A stretch of 64,000 nt of DNA. It comes from Albugo candida (taxonomy: Eukaryota; Oomycota; Peronosporomycetes; Albuginales). This document shows, one piece after another, positions 1 through 12,000 of this stretch. The stretch covers positions 310,001 to 374,000 of the forward strand of contig JBDOQK010000030.1 of the NCBI GenBank assembly GCA_040437565.1, written 5' to 3'. Under the pieces are notes generated by a model. It ran no database searches and was not told the DNA's origin. It was given only the letters and a program-made list of their open reading frames with translations. Positions within the stretch are counted from its first letter, which is position 1; the number at the start of each line of letters is the position of its first letter. The translations under genes were made by a program, and so were the position numbers.

Positions 1-133
1 GTGTTTCGATGACTTTTGACTTTTGTATGACATAGAGCAGTGCAAATGACGATAGGAAACGAGCGAATGTTCTCTGAAAGTATCATTGAGATCATGAGGG
101 AAAGAAGAGCTTCCACCATCATCGCATTGAGTA

Positions 134-538
134 ATGTCGGATAAAAGTGATAAAAACGAGATTTCATCGACAAAATCGGGGCTCTCGTCACTGTCTCGAC
201 ATTGTATTGGACTGTCACGTCCGGACGTGAAAAAGGCGTTCAGCGATGTTACCGAATCCTTAGACGACGCTACTGTGGAAATAAACGAACTTTTGCTGTT
301 AAGTCGCTTTTCTAAGTACTTGTACTCGTCCAATTCCGAGTCGTGTGGCTCCAGTTCTTTTGTACACTCTTCTGACTTTAGTGTTCGCGCAACCTTGCGT
401 CTAAACGACTTTGTACGGTGGATGAAATCCATACTCTTTAAATGTACAATAAGAAGGTGGTTCTCAACACGGTGTAATAATTTGTATACTCTCAAACAGT
501 GTATTAGATACGCGCTGCGAATTAGATACGGCTGTTAG
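134..538 (+). CDS. hypothetical small Ser-rich protein
   Basis: An open frame of 134 codons runs from an ATG to a stop. The first half is rich in Ser, Asp and Glu; the second half is basic, with scattered Cys and Arg/Lys and an amphipathic-looking end. No domain is recognised and there is no signal peptide. It sits about 300 bp upstream of the S28 peptidase on the same strand. It could be a small independent gene or the last exon of a gene starting left of the window. Support is only the open frame. Confidence 0.4.
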   Translation: MSDKSDKNEISSTKSGLSSLSRHCIGLSRPDVKKAFSDVTESLDDATVEINELLLLSRFSKYLYSSNSESCGSSSFVHSSDFSVRATLRLNDFVRWMKSILFKCTIRRWFSTRCNNLYTLKQCIRYALRIRYGC

Positions 539-837
539 GTTCCGTGTCAGCCACGCACCTCTATTGTGACTGACGTGTATTGCTTACTGACACTTCTTCT
601 TTCTTCTCTATGTGAGAATTCAGCTCTAAAAGTAGACAGTGCGGACGCTAACCCTTTCAGCGTTGTACGCCACCAAAGTTTCGAGCCTCTTTTATTTTAG
701 AATTTGTATAAATAACCTCATTTCGCTCTGAGTTGACCTCTATCAACCAATCCAAACGCTTTCTTAGTCACTCTCTAAGAATAACGCTCGCACGTGGTAT
801 CAGAAATTTTGTGCTGTGAGTAATTACGACGAATTCT

Positions 838-2605
838 ATGAACGACAGCGAAAGCAGTCCGTTACTTTCACCACCACGTTTTAGTGAGTATGTAAAGGTG
901 TCTTCGATCGAGGAAGACAGGTCGACTCGTACTCAATCCGTTCCGGCACGCAAAAACGTCAGTTCTAATTGGTCAAATTGTTAGTATTTCATGTTGCCTT
1001 CATCGTGGCACTTGATCACCTTTCTATATTGATGTAGTATCTTTTCGACCGATTCAATTTATTTTTCTTGTAGCTATTCTCGTTGGCGTGTTTATCTTTG
1101 CGCTACTTCGGTACACAGATTACCAACGATCGATTGATCCGCTTAGGATCATTGCTTCCAATACGTATTTCGATACGTCCAAGCTAAATTGGAGCGAAGA
1201 ATGGATCACACAGCGTGTGGATCATTTCTCATGGCCATCCACCTACACTAGCTCTCAAGCTCCGTTATTTTATAAACAACGATACTTGATAAATAATCGA
1301 ACATGGGATCCCAATGACCCGAAAGCTCCTATTTTTTTCTACACTGGAAACGAGGCGTCCGATGTGACTCTGTATGCCAACCATACTGGACTCATGTGGG
1401 AGTATGCATCTCATTTTAAAGCGCTCATTGTTTTTGCCGAGCATCGATTCTATGGCCTCTCACAACCGTTTAACTCGTCACAATTAATACCCTCCCAATT
1501 ACGTTATCTATCTCACGAGCAAGCAGTTGCAGATTACGCTGTTCTCTTGAAACACATCCAAGACCGCTTCCATGGAGAACGACATCCTGTGATTGCGTTT
1601 GGTGGAAGCTACGGAGGGATGCTATCGGCCTGGTTTCGGATCAAATATCCGGGTATCGTCCATGGTGCAATAGCTTCCTCGGCCCCCATCTTTGGCTTCC
1701 CTGAAGGCTACCCCACTATCAATGTATCCGACTATTGGAAAATCGTGACACAAAATGCTCAAATCGCTGCTGGATCGGCTGCAAATTGCGTCGAAAATGT
1801 TCGTGAGGCCTGGAGTGTACTCTTTTCATTGGCGGAAACGGTATCTGGACGATCCCAATTGGCTAAAATATTCCATACATGTGGACCGCTTGAAAATATA
1901 TCGGACGTCCATCACCTTGCGCTCTGGTCATTGAATGCATTCAGTGTTTTGTCAATGGGAAATTATCCATACCCATCTGCCTACCTGAGCAACGGAAAAG
2001 CCGAGCTTCCAGCATGGCCCATGCACTCTGCTTGTTCCTTCCTCGCGGACCAGCATCCTGACCCAATTACGCTCGTCTCCTCGCTCTTCCGAGCTGTCAG
2101 TGTGCTGTACAATGCAACAAAGCAAATGGAATGTGTGAATGTCCCAAGAAACATGCAGTCGATCGATGGAATTTGGGACTTTCATTATTGTACGGAAATG
2201 CTACCACAGGAAACGTACTTTAGCTCCAACGGTATAACTGATATGTTTTGGAATCGCACTGTTACTATGACATTCGTGCGACAACACTGCGAGCGTGTAT
2301 GGGGCACAGTACCTGACCCGGAATTCATTCGGATTTTGTATGGCGATGCTTCAAGTCTTTTATCTGCGGCTTCCAACATTGTATTTACCAATGGAATGCT
2401 AGACCCATGGCGTTGTTGTGGGGTAAAGAAATCTCCAGCCAGAAATAAAAGGATCAAAGTATTGAATATCGAAAAAGCAGCTCACCATTTGGATCTCTTT
2501 TTTCATCATTCGGACGACCCGAAAGCCGTCATTGACGCGCGATACGTACAAGTAAGCAACATTCGGAGTTGGATTGAAGAATTCTACTACATAACCACAA
2601 AATGA
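838..2605 (+). CDS. S28 serine carboxypeptidase (lysosomal Pro-X carboxypeptidase-like)
   Basis: Two exons, 838-979 and 1074-2605, joined over a GT-AG intron of 94 nt, give about 557 residues. Exon 1 is a short Ser-rich cytosolic-type tail. The junction creates a hydrophobic helix (ILVGVFIFALL) that looks like a signal anchor, so the protein is probably type II or enters the secretory/lysosomal route. The peptidase domain follows: the nucleophile elbow GGSYGG lies at 1601-1618 with the catalytic Ser at 1607, the Asp is in MLDPW near 2402, and the His is in AAHHLDL near 2485, which is the family order Ser-Asp-His. S28 enzymes remove residues after proline (PRCP, DPP7). Several N-x-S/T sites fit a lumenal enzyme. 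Length is close to other family members and nothing is broken. Exact substrate is unknown. Confidence 0.9.
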
Positions 2606-2879
2606 GTTGATATTACTGCAAGAGTTTATTTTCTTTCGAGGCGTTGAAGTTGTAACCATGCCGTGATACTATAAGAATTTATATCGAAGGATTATTTTGC
2701 AGCAGACTTTATCTTGATATGCTTTATTTCCTCTAGTAAGAAGGTAAAAGTGTACACAACTCCGTCTGACATAAATAAAAGCATCCGACGTAACGTGTTG
2801 TCGGAACGGTTTCACAATGTCTTCCACATATCAAATTAATTTCTTATTCAATCAAACACTCAAGTGCCGCTGAGGGAGA

Positions 2880-5800
2880 ATGGATTCCTCCGACATGTCA
2901 ATCGATCGCCATTTGAGTCTTCAAGACTCAATTGTAACGATCAATTCGAGTATACAAAAGCAGATACAACGTACCTTTTCCTCAAAATCTTCAAAAAACG
3001 AAATTGCTACAGTGTCGTATAGGTATTTAGCCAATCGTTTGCATTGATTTCATTCACGAGCTTGCGTCGTTCGATTAGGAGAGCCAATAAGTGCGTCGCA
3101 AGTCCTCGTTCTCGACAAAGTGAGGGAATCGAGACAGTTGAAGTATTAAGTGAATCCTCACAACCACTTACGAATGCTGGCATAGTTCTTTACAGTCCTC
3201 AACGACTCTCTCGAGTGCATGAGGAATCATATCCCTTATTAGAGGATTTTTCGATTGATTCTTTCTGGAAAGATGAAAACGCATTCGACGAACTCATTGA
3301 TTGTACCAAGCCGTGTTTCGTTCTGGAACGTACGCAATCGTTTTCAGACCTTTCCAACATCTCCTTTTCCTCACTCGAGTCGATGTGGTCTATCTCCTCA
3401 CCTAGTGCCGCCTCACCTCGCGACACAAAGTGGTCCTCTGAGAATAAAACCAACTCAAATATCTCTGATAATCAGCACACTCACGACTTGGATCAGACTC
3501 AACATAACGAACCCGCNNNNNNNNNNNNNNNNNNNNNNNNNNNNNNNNNNNNNNNNNNNNNNNNNNNNNNNNNNNNNNNNNNNNNNNNNNNNNNNNNNNN
3601 NNNNNNNNNNNNNNNNGAGGGAATCGAGACAGTTGAAGTATTAAGTGAATCCTCACAACCACTTACGAATGCTGGCATAGTTCTTTACAGTCCTCAACGA
3701 CTCTCTCGAGTGCATGAGGAATCATATCCCTTATTAGAGGATTTTTCGATTGATTCTTTCTGGAAAGATGAAAACGCATTCGACGAACTCATTGATTGTA
3801 CCAAGCCGTGTTTCGTTCTGGAACGTACGCAATCGTTTTCAGACCTTTCCAACATCTCCTTTTCCTCACTCGAGTCGATGTGGTCTATCTCCTCACCTAG
3901 TGCCGCCTCACCTCGCGACACAAAGTGGTCCTCTGAGAATAAAACCAACTCAAATATCTCTGATAATCAGCACACTCACGACTTGGATCAGACTCAACAT
4001 AACGAACCCGCGAGTATCACTCCAGATTCGAGACGATCCAATCAAGATCCAGAAACAAATCAATTAGCCAATCGCATCCGCGATCAAGCGATCCAAGAGC
4101 TTTACGAGACGGAAGCGTCTTATATTCGAGATTTGTGCATGCTTCATGAATACTACATACTCCCACTCAGTGAAAACCGTCATTCAATTATGCAAAATCC
4201 ACAAATTGCAGTGTTATTCAATCACACACTTCAACTCATAACACTGCATCAAAAACTCCACAGCGATCTTCATGAGGTGATATCGAGTACGTGCAACTCG
4301 GTACCAGTGGAAGGCATAGGTGCGGTTTTTTGTCGGTATGTCGGCCTCTTCACGTTCCACGGCGCGTACGCGAAAGACTATGAACACGCACTGCATCTTT
4401 TCCAATCATATCGCAACGATCCAAAACTCGGATTCTCAGACTTCCTCAAAAGTTGCCGTGAGAGGATGAAATCCTCACAGGAGTTGGAGAGTCTCCTCAT
4501 CAAACCGATTCAGCGAGTACCGAGGTATAAACTCCTTTTAGAGCGTATCGCCAAGCACACAAATGCGCATCACGCCGATCATGCGTACCTGCAAGAAGCT
4601 GTCAATCGCGTCACTCAAGCAGCCATGCAAATGAACGCAACAGTAGCAGCTCAAGCTAATTTAGAGGCGATCTATGCGACACAACAGCGCTTTAAGGGAC
4701 ATATTTCCCTCATTCAACCAAATCGAAGACTCATAAAATCGGGTTACCTCATAAAAGTATCCACTCGCCGTAAAGAAAGCGTTTTCTTACATCTTTTCAA
4801 CGATTTATTACTTTACAGCGACCCGTTACTTACCGGCGATTTTCGTATCCGTCGAATTGTAGACCTCAATTCAAAAGCCGCTGGCGTCATTGCCACCGTC
4901 CCAGGGTCCCATCAAGCACTCTTATACTCCAAAACAAAATCCCTCACTCCGAATTGTGGTTTTGTCGTTACGAGTTTGAGTAAATCATTCCTTCTTTTCG
5001 CGCCAAATATCGCCCAACGATCCGAATGGGTCGAATGCATCCAATATGCGATACGAGAAGCTCAACGTCAAGCACACGGAGGAGCCGAAGGACCCAATGA
5101 CGCAGCAGCCCTATGGGTCCCTGATCGCGTCGCTGGATCCTGCACCGTATGCCACGCTCCATTCCGATTGTATTTCCGACGACATCACTGCCGAAGATGC
5201 GGCGTGGTCGTCTGTGGCAATTGCTCACGTCGAAAATCCATTCTGTTTGTCACACAGCCAACGATCACTCCACTTCAGGACCCAATGAACAATCCGATTC
5301 CGCGAAAAGAACGTGTCTGCAGTCGATGTTTCATTGTCCTCGATCTCGTGCGTCGTATCGCATTCCAATGGTACGAGAAAATCGTCCGATTCCGTGGAGT
5401 TCTCACGCGATACAAAGCTCAAAAATGGACATCGTATTCCATTGAAATCGCAGCCGATACGTTGAAACAGTACGCGCTGACGACACTTTTGATTTCGAAT
5501 GAAAGACAATTTTTGGATTCCATGTCGCTTCGAGGAGCAATTGCTCGGCATTCGCGTCACGCGGAAGTGCGTCGGGCGTATTGCTTCACAGTCGTTCCAT
5601 TGAAGACGGAAGAGCTTCCACAGAATGCGTGGATACTCGGCAGCAATTCGATCGACGAAACACGCGAATGGATGCACGCGCTTGAAAATGCGATTCTCAA
5701 AGCCTCACAGCGATTCGAATTGGCGCCGTTGTCGTCGAAATCGCTTGAAAATGGACGATTGAGTCAAGAGAATTCCGAGCTTCAGCGCTTACGTGTCGTT

Positions 5801-7880
5801 CGTAAAATCATCCGATCGGAAGAGTGCTATGTCACGTCTTTGAATGAATGCATTCGCCTCTTCATACAGCCTTTGCTTCTCCGTCGAATGGAAGGACAAA
5901 ATGTGCTTCAAAAGCGCCAAAAAGCCCGAAATCGATTGGGAACGAATGTCGCGACCACTTCTCACGACGCGGAACATAGCAACGTATCGATGGACCGGTA
6001 CAATCGATCGAGGCTTCGTGATGTCGGAGCTATGTTCACGTCACGCTCACGTACGTTCACAAGCGCTTGCGCGCATGACATCTCATGTTGGCTGTAGGAC
6101 ACTTTTCCTCACTCGATCGCGTGAAAAACAGCAGCAAAAGTCTTTTGACGCATTCCTTTTTCGAAAATGAATCCATTGGTCTTTTGGACGCCGAAATGGC
6201 TGTGTTCTTCAGCAGTATCGATCCTATTTGCACCTTGCATCAACAGCTCTTGGAACGACTTTCCTCGCACGTGAATGAGACCCAAGCGATGCCTCCACAG
6301 TTGCAGTCGTATTGCGTGGTAAGCGAATGACACGAACGATTCCATACGTTCTCATTTCGTTGTAGGGCGATATCCTCGTTGCGTATGCGCCTCTGTTTGA
6401 GCTGTACATTACATTTGCGTGTCGTCATGGCGCAGCGATGAAAACGATCGACTCGGCATCCTTTACCGCTTTTCTCAATGAGCTTTCGGCTGAAGCTTCG
6501 CTTCGAAGACTTGGAAGGTATCTCAGCATGCCGATGCATCAGCTTCCTCAGCTAAAGACACTTCTCCTCCAACTTTTGGACATCACGCCTCACGACCACG
6601 CGGACGCATCTTCGCTGAAGCTCGCATTACATCACGTCGACACCACCGCGAAAAAGATTGAAACCATTCTCTGTGAGTATGAGAATAAAGAAAAAGTGTC
6701 GGAATTCGCTGTGAAATTGGGCATCTCGCTCGGAAATCGCGTCTATGTGAAACACGGCCTTCTTCGCAAAGTATGTCGACGTCGCGTCAAGCAGTACACC
6801 TTCCTCTTACTTGGTGACGGTAATGTGCACTTTGTCATCGATTCTCTCATTCCCATGCCATTGTAGCGATTGTATTCATTCGCGATGGAGTGAGTTTGCG
6901 AAGAAAACCACATCTCATTGAGTTGTGGGAATGCAAAGTAGCGGACACGCCCGACGGCGTCACATCGATCCCTCCAATGCATCCAACGTGCGTGATGAGA
7001 TGTATCCATTCCAACATTCACGTCGTTTTCGTAGCGCGTTTTACTTTCTCTCCCCACAGAAATCGTTCATGGTGCTCGCCGAATCTGTTGCCAATAAAAA
7101 CGAATGGATCCAAGCAATTCGCAATTGTATCGCGAAAACCTTTGAAGCGCATCCTTCCGAGAATACGTGTCGAGAGCCAATGCGTCCATTGGAATGCATG
7201 TCGGATGTGCCTTTTGTGGTGAAAAACGGATGGCTCAATGTGACGGCGATGGGATGCCGAAAGGGACGACGACTTTGGATCACGTTGACGATGCAAACGT
7301 TTGCATTCTCAACTGCTTTCAAAGCCACACAACCGGATGAGAGTTTCGATATTGGATGTTGCATTGCATTGCCATTGAAATACGAGAAATTCTTTAGCGT
7401 TTCGGTGCATTTGGACGCAACCAAACAATCGGATGGGAAGCGTACATTCATTTTGGAGACACAATCGCTTGTCGATCGAAATGAATGGCTTCGGGCTTTG
7501 ATGCATTGTATTGGGAATATTGGAAGCTCGTCGACGTGCACGCGACATCACGCAATGGAATTGAGACGTCGAAGTGTGCATGTCGCTGTACTGGCGCCCA
7601 TTTTCATGTCCAATAAAGTGAGTAGTGTCTGTACGATTTGCAACCACACGTTCACAGTGTATCGGCCACGACACCATTGCCGGTACGTCCAGACGCTTTC
7701 CCATTCCATTCGATCGCTCATTCCATCGATAGATTCTGTGGGTGTCTCGTGTGTGGTCATTGCTCACGACAACGATGGAGTCTTGCGCGTAGTACGGCAT
7801 CGAAACCCTCGCGAATATGTGACGTCTGTGTGCACAATCTCACGGCTTCTAGCGCCCCGGTAATGGACGCACAACTGTGA
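2880..7880 (+). CDS. double RhoGEF-PH-FYVE multidomain protein
   Basis: Seven exons: 2880-3016, 3061-6050, 6098-6318, 6366-6819, 6867-6987, 7035-7682 and 7733-7880. Four of the introns are exactly 47 nt. Domains in order: Ser-rich N-terminus; DH (RhoGEF) about 4080-4650; PH about 4735-5070; FYVE about 5115-5330 with WVPD, RRHHCRRCG and a final RVCSRC; PH about 5395-5690; a second DH from about 5795 across the 6051-6097 intron to about 6700; a PH-like domain about 6720-7130; another PH about 7205-7525; and a second FYVE about 7630-7840 with RHHCR, split by the last intron and lacking the WxxD motif. Known roles of the families: GDP/GTP exchange on Rho-type GTPases (DH), phosphoinositide binding (PH), and PI3P binding on endosomes (FYVE). 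Inference: it couples endosomal lipid identity to Rho signalling. The 3517-3616 gap lies between two identical 395-bp stretches, so about 165 codons are probably false and the real protein is near 1400 residues. The 3017 donor could instead be 3023 without changing the frame. Confidence 0.85.
3122..4011. repeat. gap-flanking exact duplication (assembly artefact likely)
   Basis: Bases 3122-3516 are repeated without any difference seen at 3617-4011, on either side of a run of exactly 100 N. This is what results when two overlapping contig ends are scaffolded without being merged. It keeps frame by chance (495 bp offset), so gene predictors would translate it as a duplicated Ser-rich segment. 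Confidence 0.9.
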
Positions 7881-7947
7881 TCCTCGATTCGTCTCCGTGC
7901 AGTGGAAATGGCGCGTGAAAAACCACAAAAACGTCCAAAATCTTCAT

Positions 7948-9227
7948 TCAAAGCAGAATTTTGTACTTTTCGCTCGATGGAACCGTATGCATGTTCACAG
8001 ATCCATCGAACGACAACGACGCAAATCGCCACGAACCATTGGCAGCCCAATTGACACTGTACACACTTTGGCAGTGATCTTCGTACTGAGTGACTTTTGT
8101 GTCGGCGATATACGCTCCCGAAGCGGATTCATTCATAATGTCTTGTTCGTCCAAATCGATCAATGGAGCGGAAGATACCGACGGGATTCGCCATAGAGCA
8201 TACGATGCGTCCGTGCTGGAAGTGAGAAGCAATTGATCGTGGCAGCGATTGTACTGGACGCAGACAACCCAATGCGAATGTGCTGGTAGAGACAGTAGAG
8301 ATTGCTTGCATTGACGTAAATCCCAAAATTTAATCGTTCCGTCCTCGCCGCCACTCGCTAGACAATGCGCTTTGTTCGGATTGTAGTCAATGTCGTACAC
8401 TGTCGAAAGATGCGCGTTGGCGATTTTCATCGGTTTTCCATTCACACGGAAATCGATCGTTTCGATAGCACAGCCGCTTGCGTACGATATCACTTGTTCG
8501 TCGTGTGGATTCCAAGCAATGCTTTGGATCGGAGACTTGAGCGCATCGATGTCCACTTTGCAAGTCGATGAAAGCGTAAGATCCTCCGCGTCACGAATTG
8601 TCCATCTCTGAAGGGAATTCCCGCACACTACAGCAAGCGTCGACGGATCCACGACACTCCAAGCGACTCTGATGCAGAGATTCCGTCAACGACGCTCCTA
8701 CTATCGAGCTACGGACCTGGAAACGCCGACTGAATCGTGTTTTGAGAGAGAACAAAGGTGTGCGAGCGACGCGTTCTCGGAAGGGATATCCGTTGGAATC
8801 GCATTGTGTGACAAGTCCATTTTCCACAAATTCGCGTGTCGTTGCTTTCCGGACGGAAGAGCTACCGTAACGACCAAATTCGAGTCTTTTGGGTTTGCTG
8901 CGATTTGCGCCATAGGATCCGCGTGTTCGAACTGAGCGATGGGACGTATCGCATTGGATTCCTCATCGTATTCCACTACACAGAGCTGAGGGTTCACGTT
9001 GGATGCTGTCTGGAAGACGCGGAATAAGCTTTGTTTCCCTGACCTGGTTTTCGGTTTGTATCGTGCAAGTTCCAATCAAAAAGCGTACATGCTCGTTAGC
9101 ATCGGCAAGGGCATCCATACATCGCGCCTACAATCAATTTTCAGTGCAATCTGTCGACCCGTTGTGGAGATAAAAGCAAAAGAAATACTGCATTTCCAAC
9201 GGCAAAAAAGCAATCGTTTGGATCCAT
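7948..9227 (-). CDS. EIPR1: EARP/GARP-interacting WD40 protein EIPR1 (TSSC1)
   Basis: Four exons on the minus strand: 9227-9189, 9127-9044, 8985-8717 and 8668-7948, giving 370 residues (human EIPR1 is 387). WD-type blades are visible, for example SGGEDGTIKFWDLRQ and HSHWVVCVQYN. The whole length aligns by eye with human TSSC1/EIPR1, including NANL-type NPNK and the terminus VPSSEKYKILL (human ends KYHILL). In animals EIPR1 binds the EARP and GARP tethering complexes and supports endosome-to-Golgi and recycling traffic. Its start codon is 40 bp from that of the divergent J-protein gene, and its 3' end lies 67 bp from the RhoGEF-FYVE gene, convergent. All four exons were needed to recover the N-terminal match. 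Confidence 0.93.
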
Positions 9228-9267
9228 TTTCGACAGTCTTTTATTCGAGATATCACTGTACTATCAC
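9228..9267. promoter_or_regulatory. 40-bp divergent intergenic region, shared promoter
   Basis: Only 40 bp separate the start codons of EIPR1 (minus) and the TPR-J protein gene (plus). The 5' UTRs must be very short or overlap the opposite gene, and the promoter must be shared. No TATA box is evident. Confidence 0.6.
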
Positions 9268-10695
9268 ATGACGGAAGAGGTATCCATTTCGATCACTTTG
9301 GAGGCGATTGTACAAGCGGAAAACTTCAAAACGCAAGGAAATGAGTACCTCCAAAGTAAAGAGTACCTCCAAGCGATCGACTGCTATACAAACGCAATTG
9401 AATTGAATCCGGAAAATGCGATTTATTACAGTAATCGATCGGCGGCATTCCTCTCACTCGGAGACGCACGAAGCAAAGCGCTGCATGACGCGGAAAAATG
9501 CATACAATTAGATCCGATGTGGTGGAAAGGATACAGTCGAAAAGGAGCTGCGGAACACGCGCTCGGACGCTTTGACGACGCGCGCGCGACGTATTTGAAG
9601 GGATTACAAGTCGATCCCGAGAATGCATGCGGACTCGCGGAAGCTGCGGAACAAGTATACAAAGCGGGACAGGAACACCACAAGAGAATGAAGAAACTGC
9701 GTCCGCAACAACAGGAGAATGCGTGTTCTGTATCGACACAACCAATTGACACGGACGCTGTGATATCTCCGAAAAAAGACCCGGAAAATGATCTGATGAG
9801 CGAATTTATGTCGCAGGTTGAAGAGCTTGAAAATGGTAAACGGAGGAAAAAGCTGACAAGCAATACGGATTTTGGCACTTCAGAGGGGCAACTTGTGCGG
9901 CTTCTACAGCCACATTTTCAATGGATCAATTTGAATCCGTATCGGGTCCTCATGCTGGAGCCTGAGGCTACTGAAGACGATATCAAACAGCATTATCGAA
10001 AGGTAAGGCTCCGATATGCTGCGTCTTGTTTGGAAACTCATGCTTCACGATAGATCTCAACACTCGTTCATCCCGATAAATGTTTCCATCCTCAGGCTCG
10101 GGAAGCATTTGAAGGTTCGTACGACTCGAATTTCGCTATGGATTGACGCATTTTGTGTCGTTAGAAGTGAAGAAAGCGTACAACGTACTGCTCAACAACG
10201 ATCGACGTAAGACGTTTTCCCAATTGATTCAAACCACACGCACTCGAGTCGAGAAAGAGCATCGTCAAAAGCTTAAAAAAGGAGCTGTGGAGCTTGAGCC
10301 GTTGGATCAATCGATTGAAAAAGCTGTTCTGAAAGCATTTGCTGACATGGAAAAGAGAAGGTTAAACATACAAAAGCGGGAGGTTGCTCAACGTAGAAGA
10401 GAAGCGTTCCAGAATGAGGAGGAGGAACTCAAACTCACGGAAGGATTCAAACGAGAGAAATCTTGGGCGCAGGAAGATCGTCGTGAGAATCGTGTTGGAA
10501 ATTGGCGAGATTTCCAGAAAGTGAATAAACGTCGAAAGGAAGGCGATCTGCATTTCCGACAAGGCGATACTCGGGTACGTCAAAGACCAAACAGTGTGAT
10601 GAAAAGGATTGATGCTATAATGTGCGTGTTTCTAGGGCCATGATACGCAGAATGGAGTCGCAGATAATGAAGCGTACAAGAAAGCGTGGAGATAA
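9268..10695 (+). CDS. TPR domain fused to DNAJC8-like spliceosomal J protein
   Basis: Exons 9268-10002, 10054-10114, 10165-10574 and 10636-10695 encode 421 residues. Residues about 12-130 are three TPR repeats of the STI1/SGT type (AIDCYTNAIELNPENAIYYS, GYSRKGAAEHALGRFDDA). After a polar linker, the rest matches DNAJC8 (SPF31): a FMSQVEELE block, NLNPYRVLMLEPEATEDDI, the J-domain HPDK loop formed across two introns, and a long charged helix ending in SWAQEDRRENRVGNWRDFQ-type sequence. Known biology: DNAJC8 is an Hsp70 co-chaperone found with spliceosomes; TPR domains of this type bind Hsp70/Hsp90 tails. Inference: the fusion couples chaperone docking and Hsp70 stimulation for splicing-complex handling. 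The HPD motif is intact. Its 3' end is 23 bp from the next gene, convergent. Confidence 0.88.
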
Positions 10696-10718
10696 TAGCG
10701 TTGACAATCTTTCCGGTA

Positions 10719-12000
10719 TCACCAATCTTCCACTTCCATGCTTTCGCCTTGTTTGTTTTCCAGTTGATCTTGTATCGAGCGAGTAGAAGCATTATTCTCT
10801 GCTTGGAATGCGTCAAGAACTCTAACAGCATGTGCCCTCCCCATTCTGCTCCTTTCAAACAATCAACATTAGCGCGTAATCCCAAAACCAACAAATGCAC
10901 TGCACCCAAAAATCGATAAAATGGCCATTTCGGGCGCATTATCACAATGCTGAGAAGGTAAGACTATATATGTGTTTGTGAATTCTTGGAAATGCTTCAT
11001 TGTGTCCCCATTGTGTCCATGCATTTTTGACAGCAAGTACCGGGGAAGATGATAGTAACACACTTCAGAGAGATCGATATGACGCCTCATTACAAACTCT
11101 TGTTCCTTGTCTTCCACTTCCATATCGCTACAGTACATTTCCAGCGATTATATCACACACATCGCCTCAGCATTTCCAGTACCACTCTTGCTGAGTCTCT
11201 CTCTTCGACACATTGTCTGATTCCATCGCTTGACACTTGTGGAGACGTAATCTCTCCAATGCCAATGCATTCGGAAGGAATTCATTCCCGAGAAAGGAAT
11301 AGTCGATACAATGAGATCGAACCCATGCCGTTGTCAGCGTTTGACCTTGAAAAACTCGCTACTGCGGCACCTAAAGTGAGACTCCAACACACGATACAAC
11401 TGATAACGTACGCATTCGGCAATGTGATCGCGAAAGAGATCGTTTGTCACAATAAATCCATCATACTTGATCGCATAATCTATCACGTAATAGTCATCAT
11501 GTGCGTGCGAGGGCGTGAGCACTGCAGCGTCTTTGGCGATAAGCTGTTGGAGGAGCACGGCGTCGTTCCCACTCAAACTTGGCGATTTCGATGTGGAATG
11601 GAGCCAAAAATTGGGCGCAAAGGCCACACAGCGCGCAAAAGGGAAACGTTGCTGAAAAAAGTCTACGACACGTATTAGACGCGCGATAAGAATTCCTGTG
11701 GTGTGGAATGTGATGTTTGCAGCGTCCAATACGATCAAAAGCCCGTCACGTTTCTCTGGCGGAAATACTACCGACAGAGAGCTTTATGCGTTTGCGGAAA
11801 GTGTGAGGAAGGAAATTATGTGTTAGCGCGTTGCAGTGAAAGGAAACAACAAAGGAAACGCGTACCTGTTNNNNNNNNNNNNNNNNNNNNNNNNNNNNNN
11901 NNNNNNNNNNNNNNNNNNNNNNNNNNNNNNNNNNNNNNNNNNNNNNNNNNNNNNNNNNNNNNNNNNNNNNAAACAACAAAGGAAACGCGTACCTGTTCAT
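10719..12000 (-). CDS. Zc3h12a/NYN-like RNase-domain protein
   Basis: The well-supported exon is 11781-11371. It encodes LLIVLDAANITFH, a central FAPNFW block, LTPSHAHDDYYVIDYAIK, and then SDG-like KYDGFIVTNDLFRDHI. This is the order of conserved Asp residues of the PIN-fold NYN domain of Zc3h12a (regnase) RNases. A tiny first exon (12000-11993, ATG AAC AG) with a consensus donor fits the phase and places the 11871-11970 gap inside an intron. Toward the 3' end, a Cys/His-containing segment near 11138-10925 and a last exon ending at TGA 10719-10721 are plausible, with an intron of about 54 nt between them; the exons between 11370 and 11140 are unresolved. Family role: endoribonuclease cleavage of RNA. 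No CCCH zinc finger was seen. The C-terminal model is tentative. Confidence 0.6.
11844..11997. repeat. 27-bp duplication flanking 100-N gap 11871-11970
   Basis: The 27 bases before the gap (11844-11870) recur exactly after it (11971-11997). This again fits an unmerged contig overlap and suggests the N run replaces little or no real sequence. Confidence 0.8.

Noticed and set aside
1952-2659. Minus-strand frames inside the S28 peptidase gene
   Set aside because: They overlap the well-supported peptidase exon and have no family match.
3122-4011. Internal repeat of a Ser-rich domain in the RhoGEF-FYVE protein
   Set aside because: The repeat is base-perfect and interrupted by exactly 100 N, as at other gaps, so it is an assembly effect.
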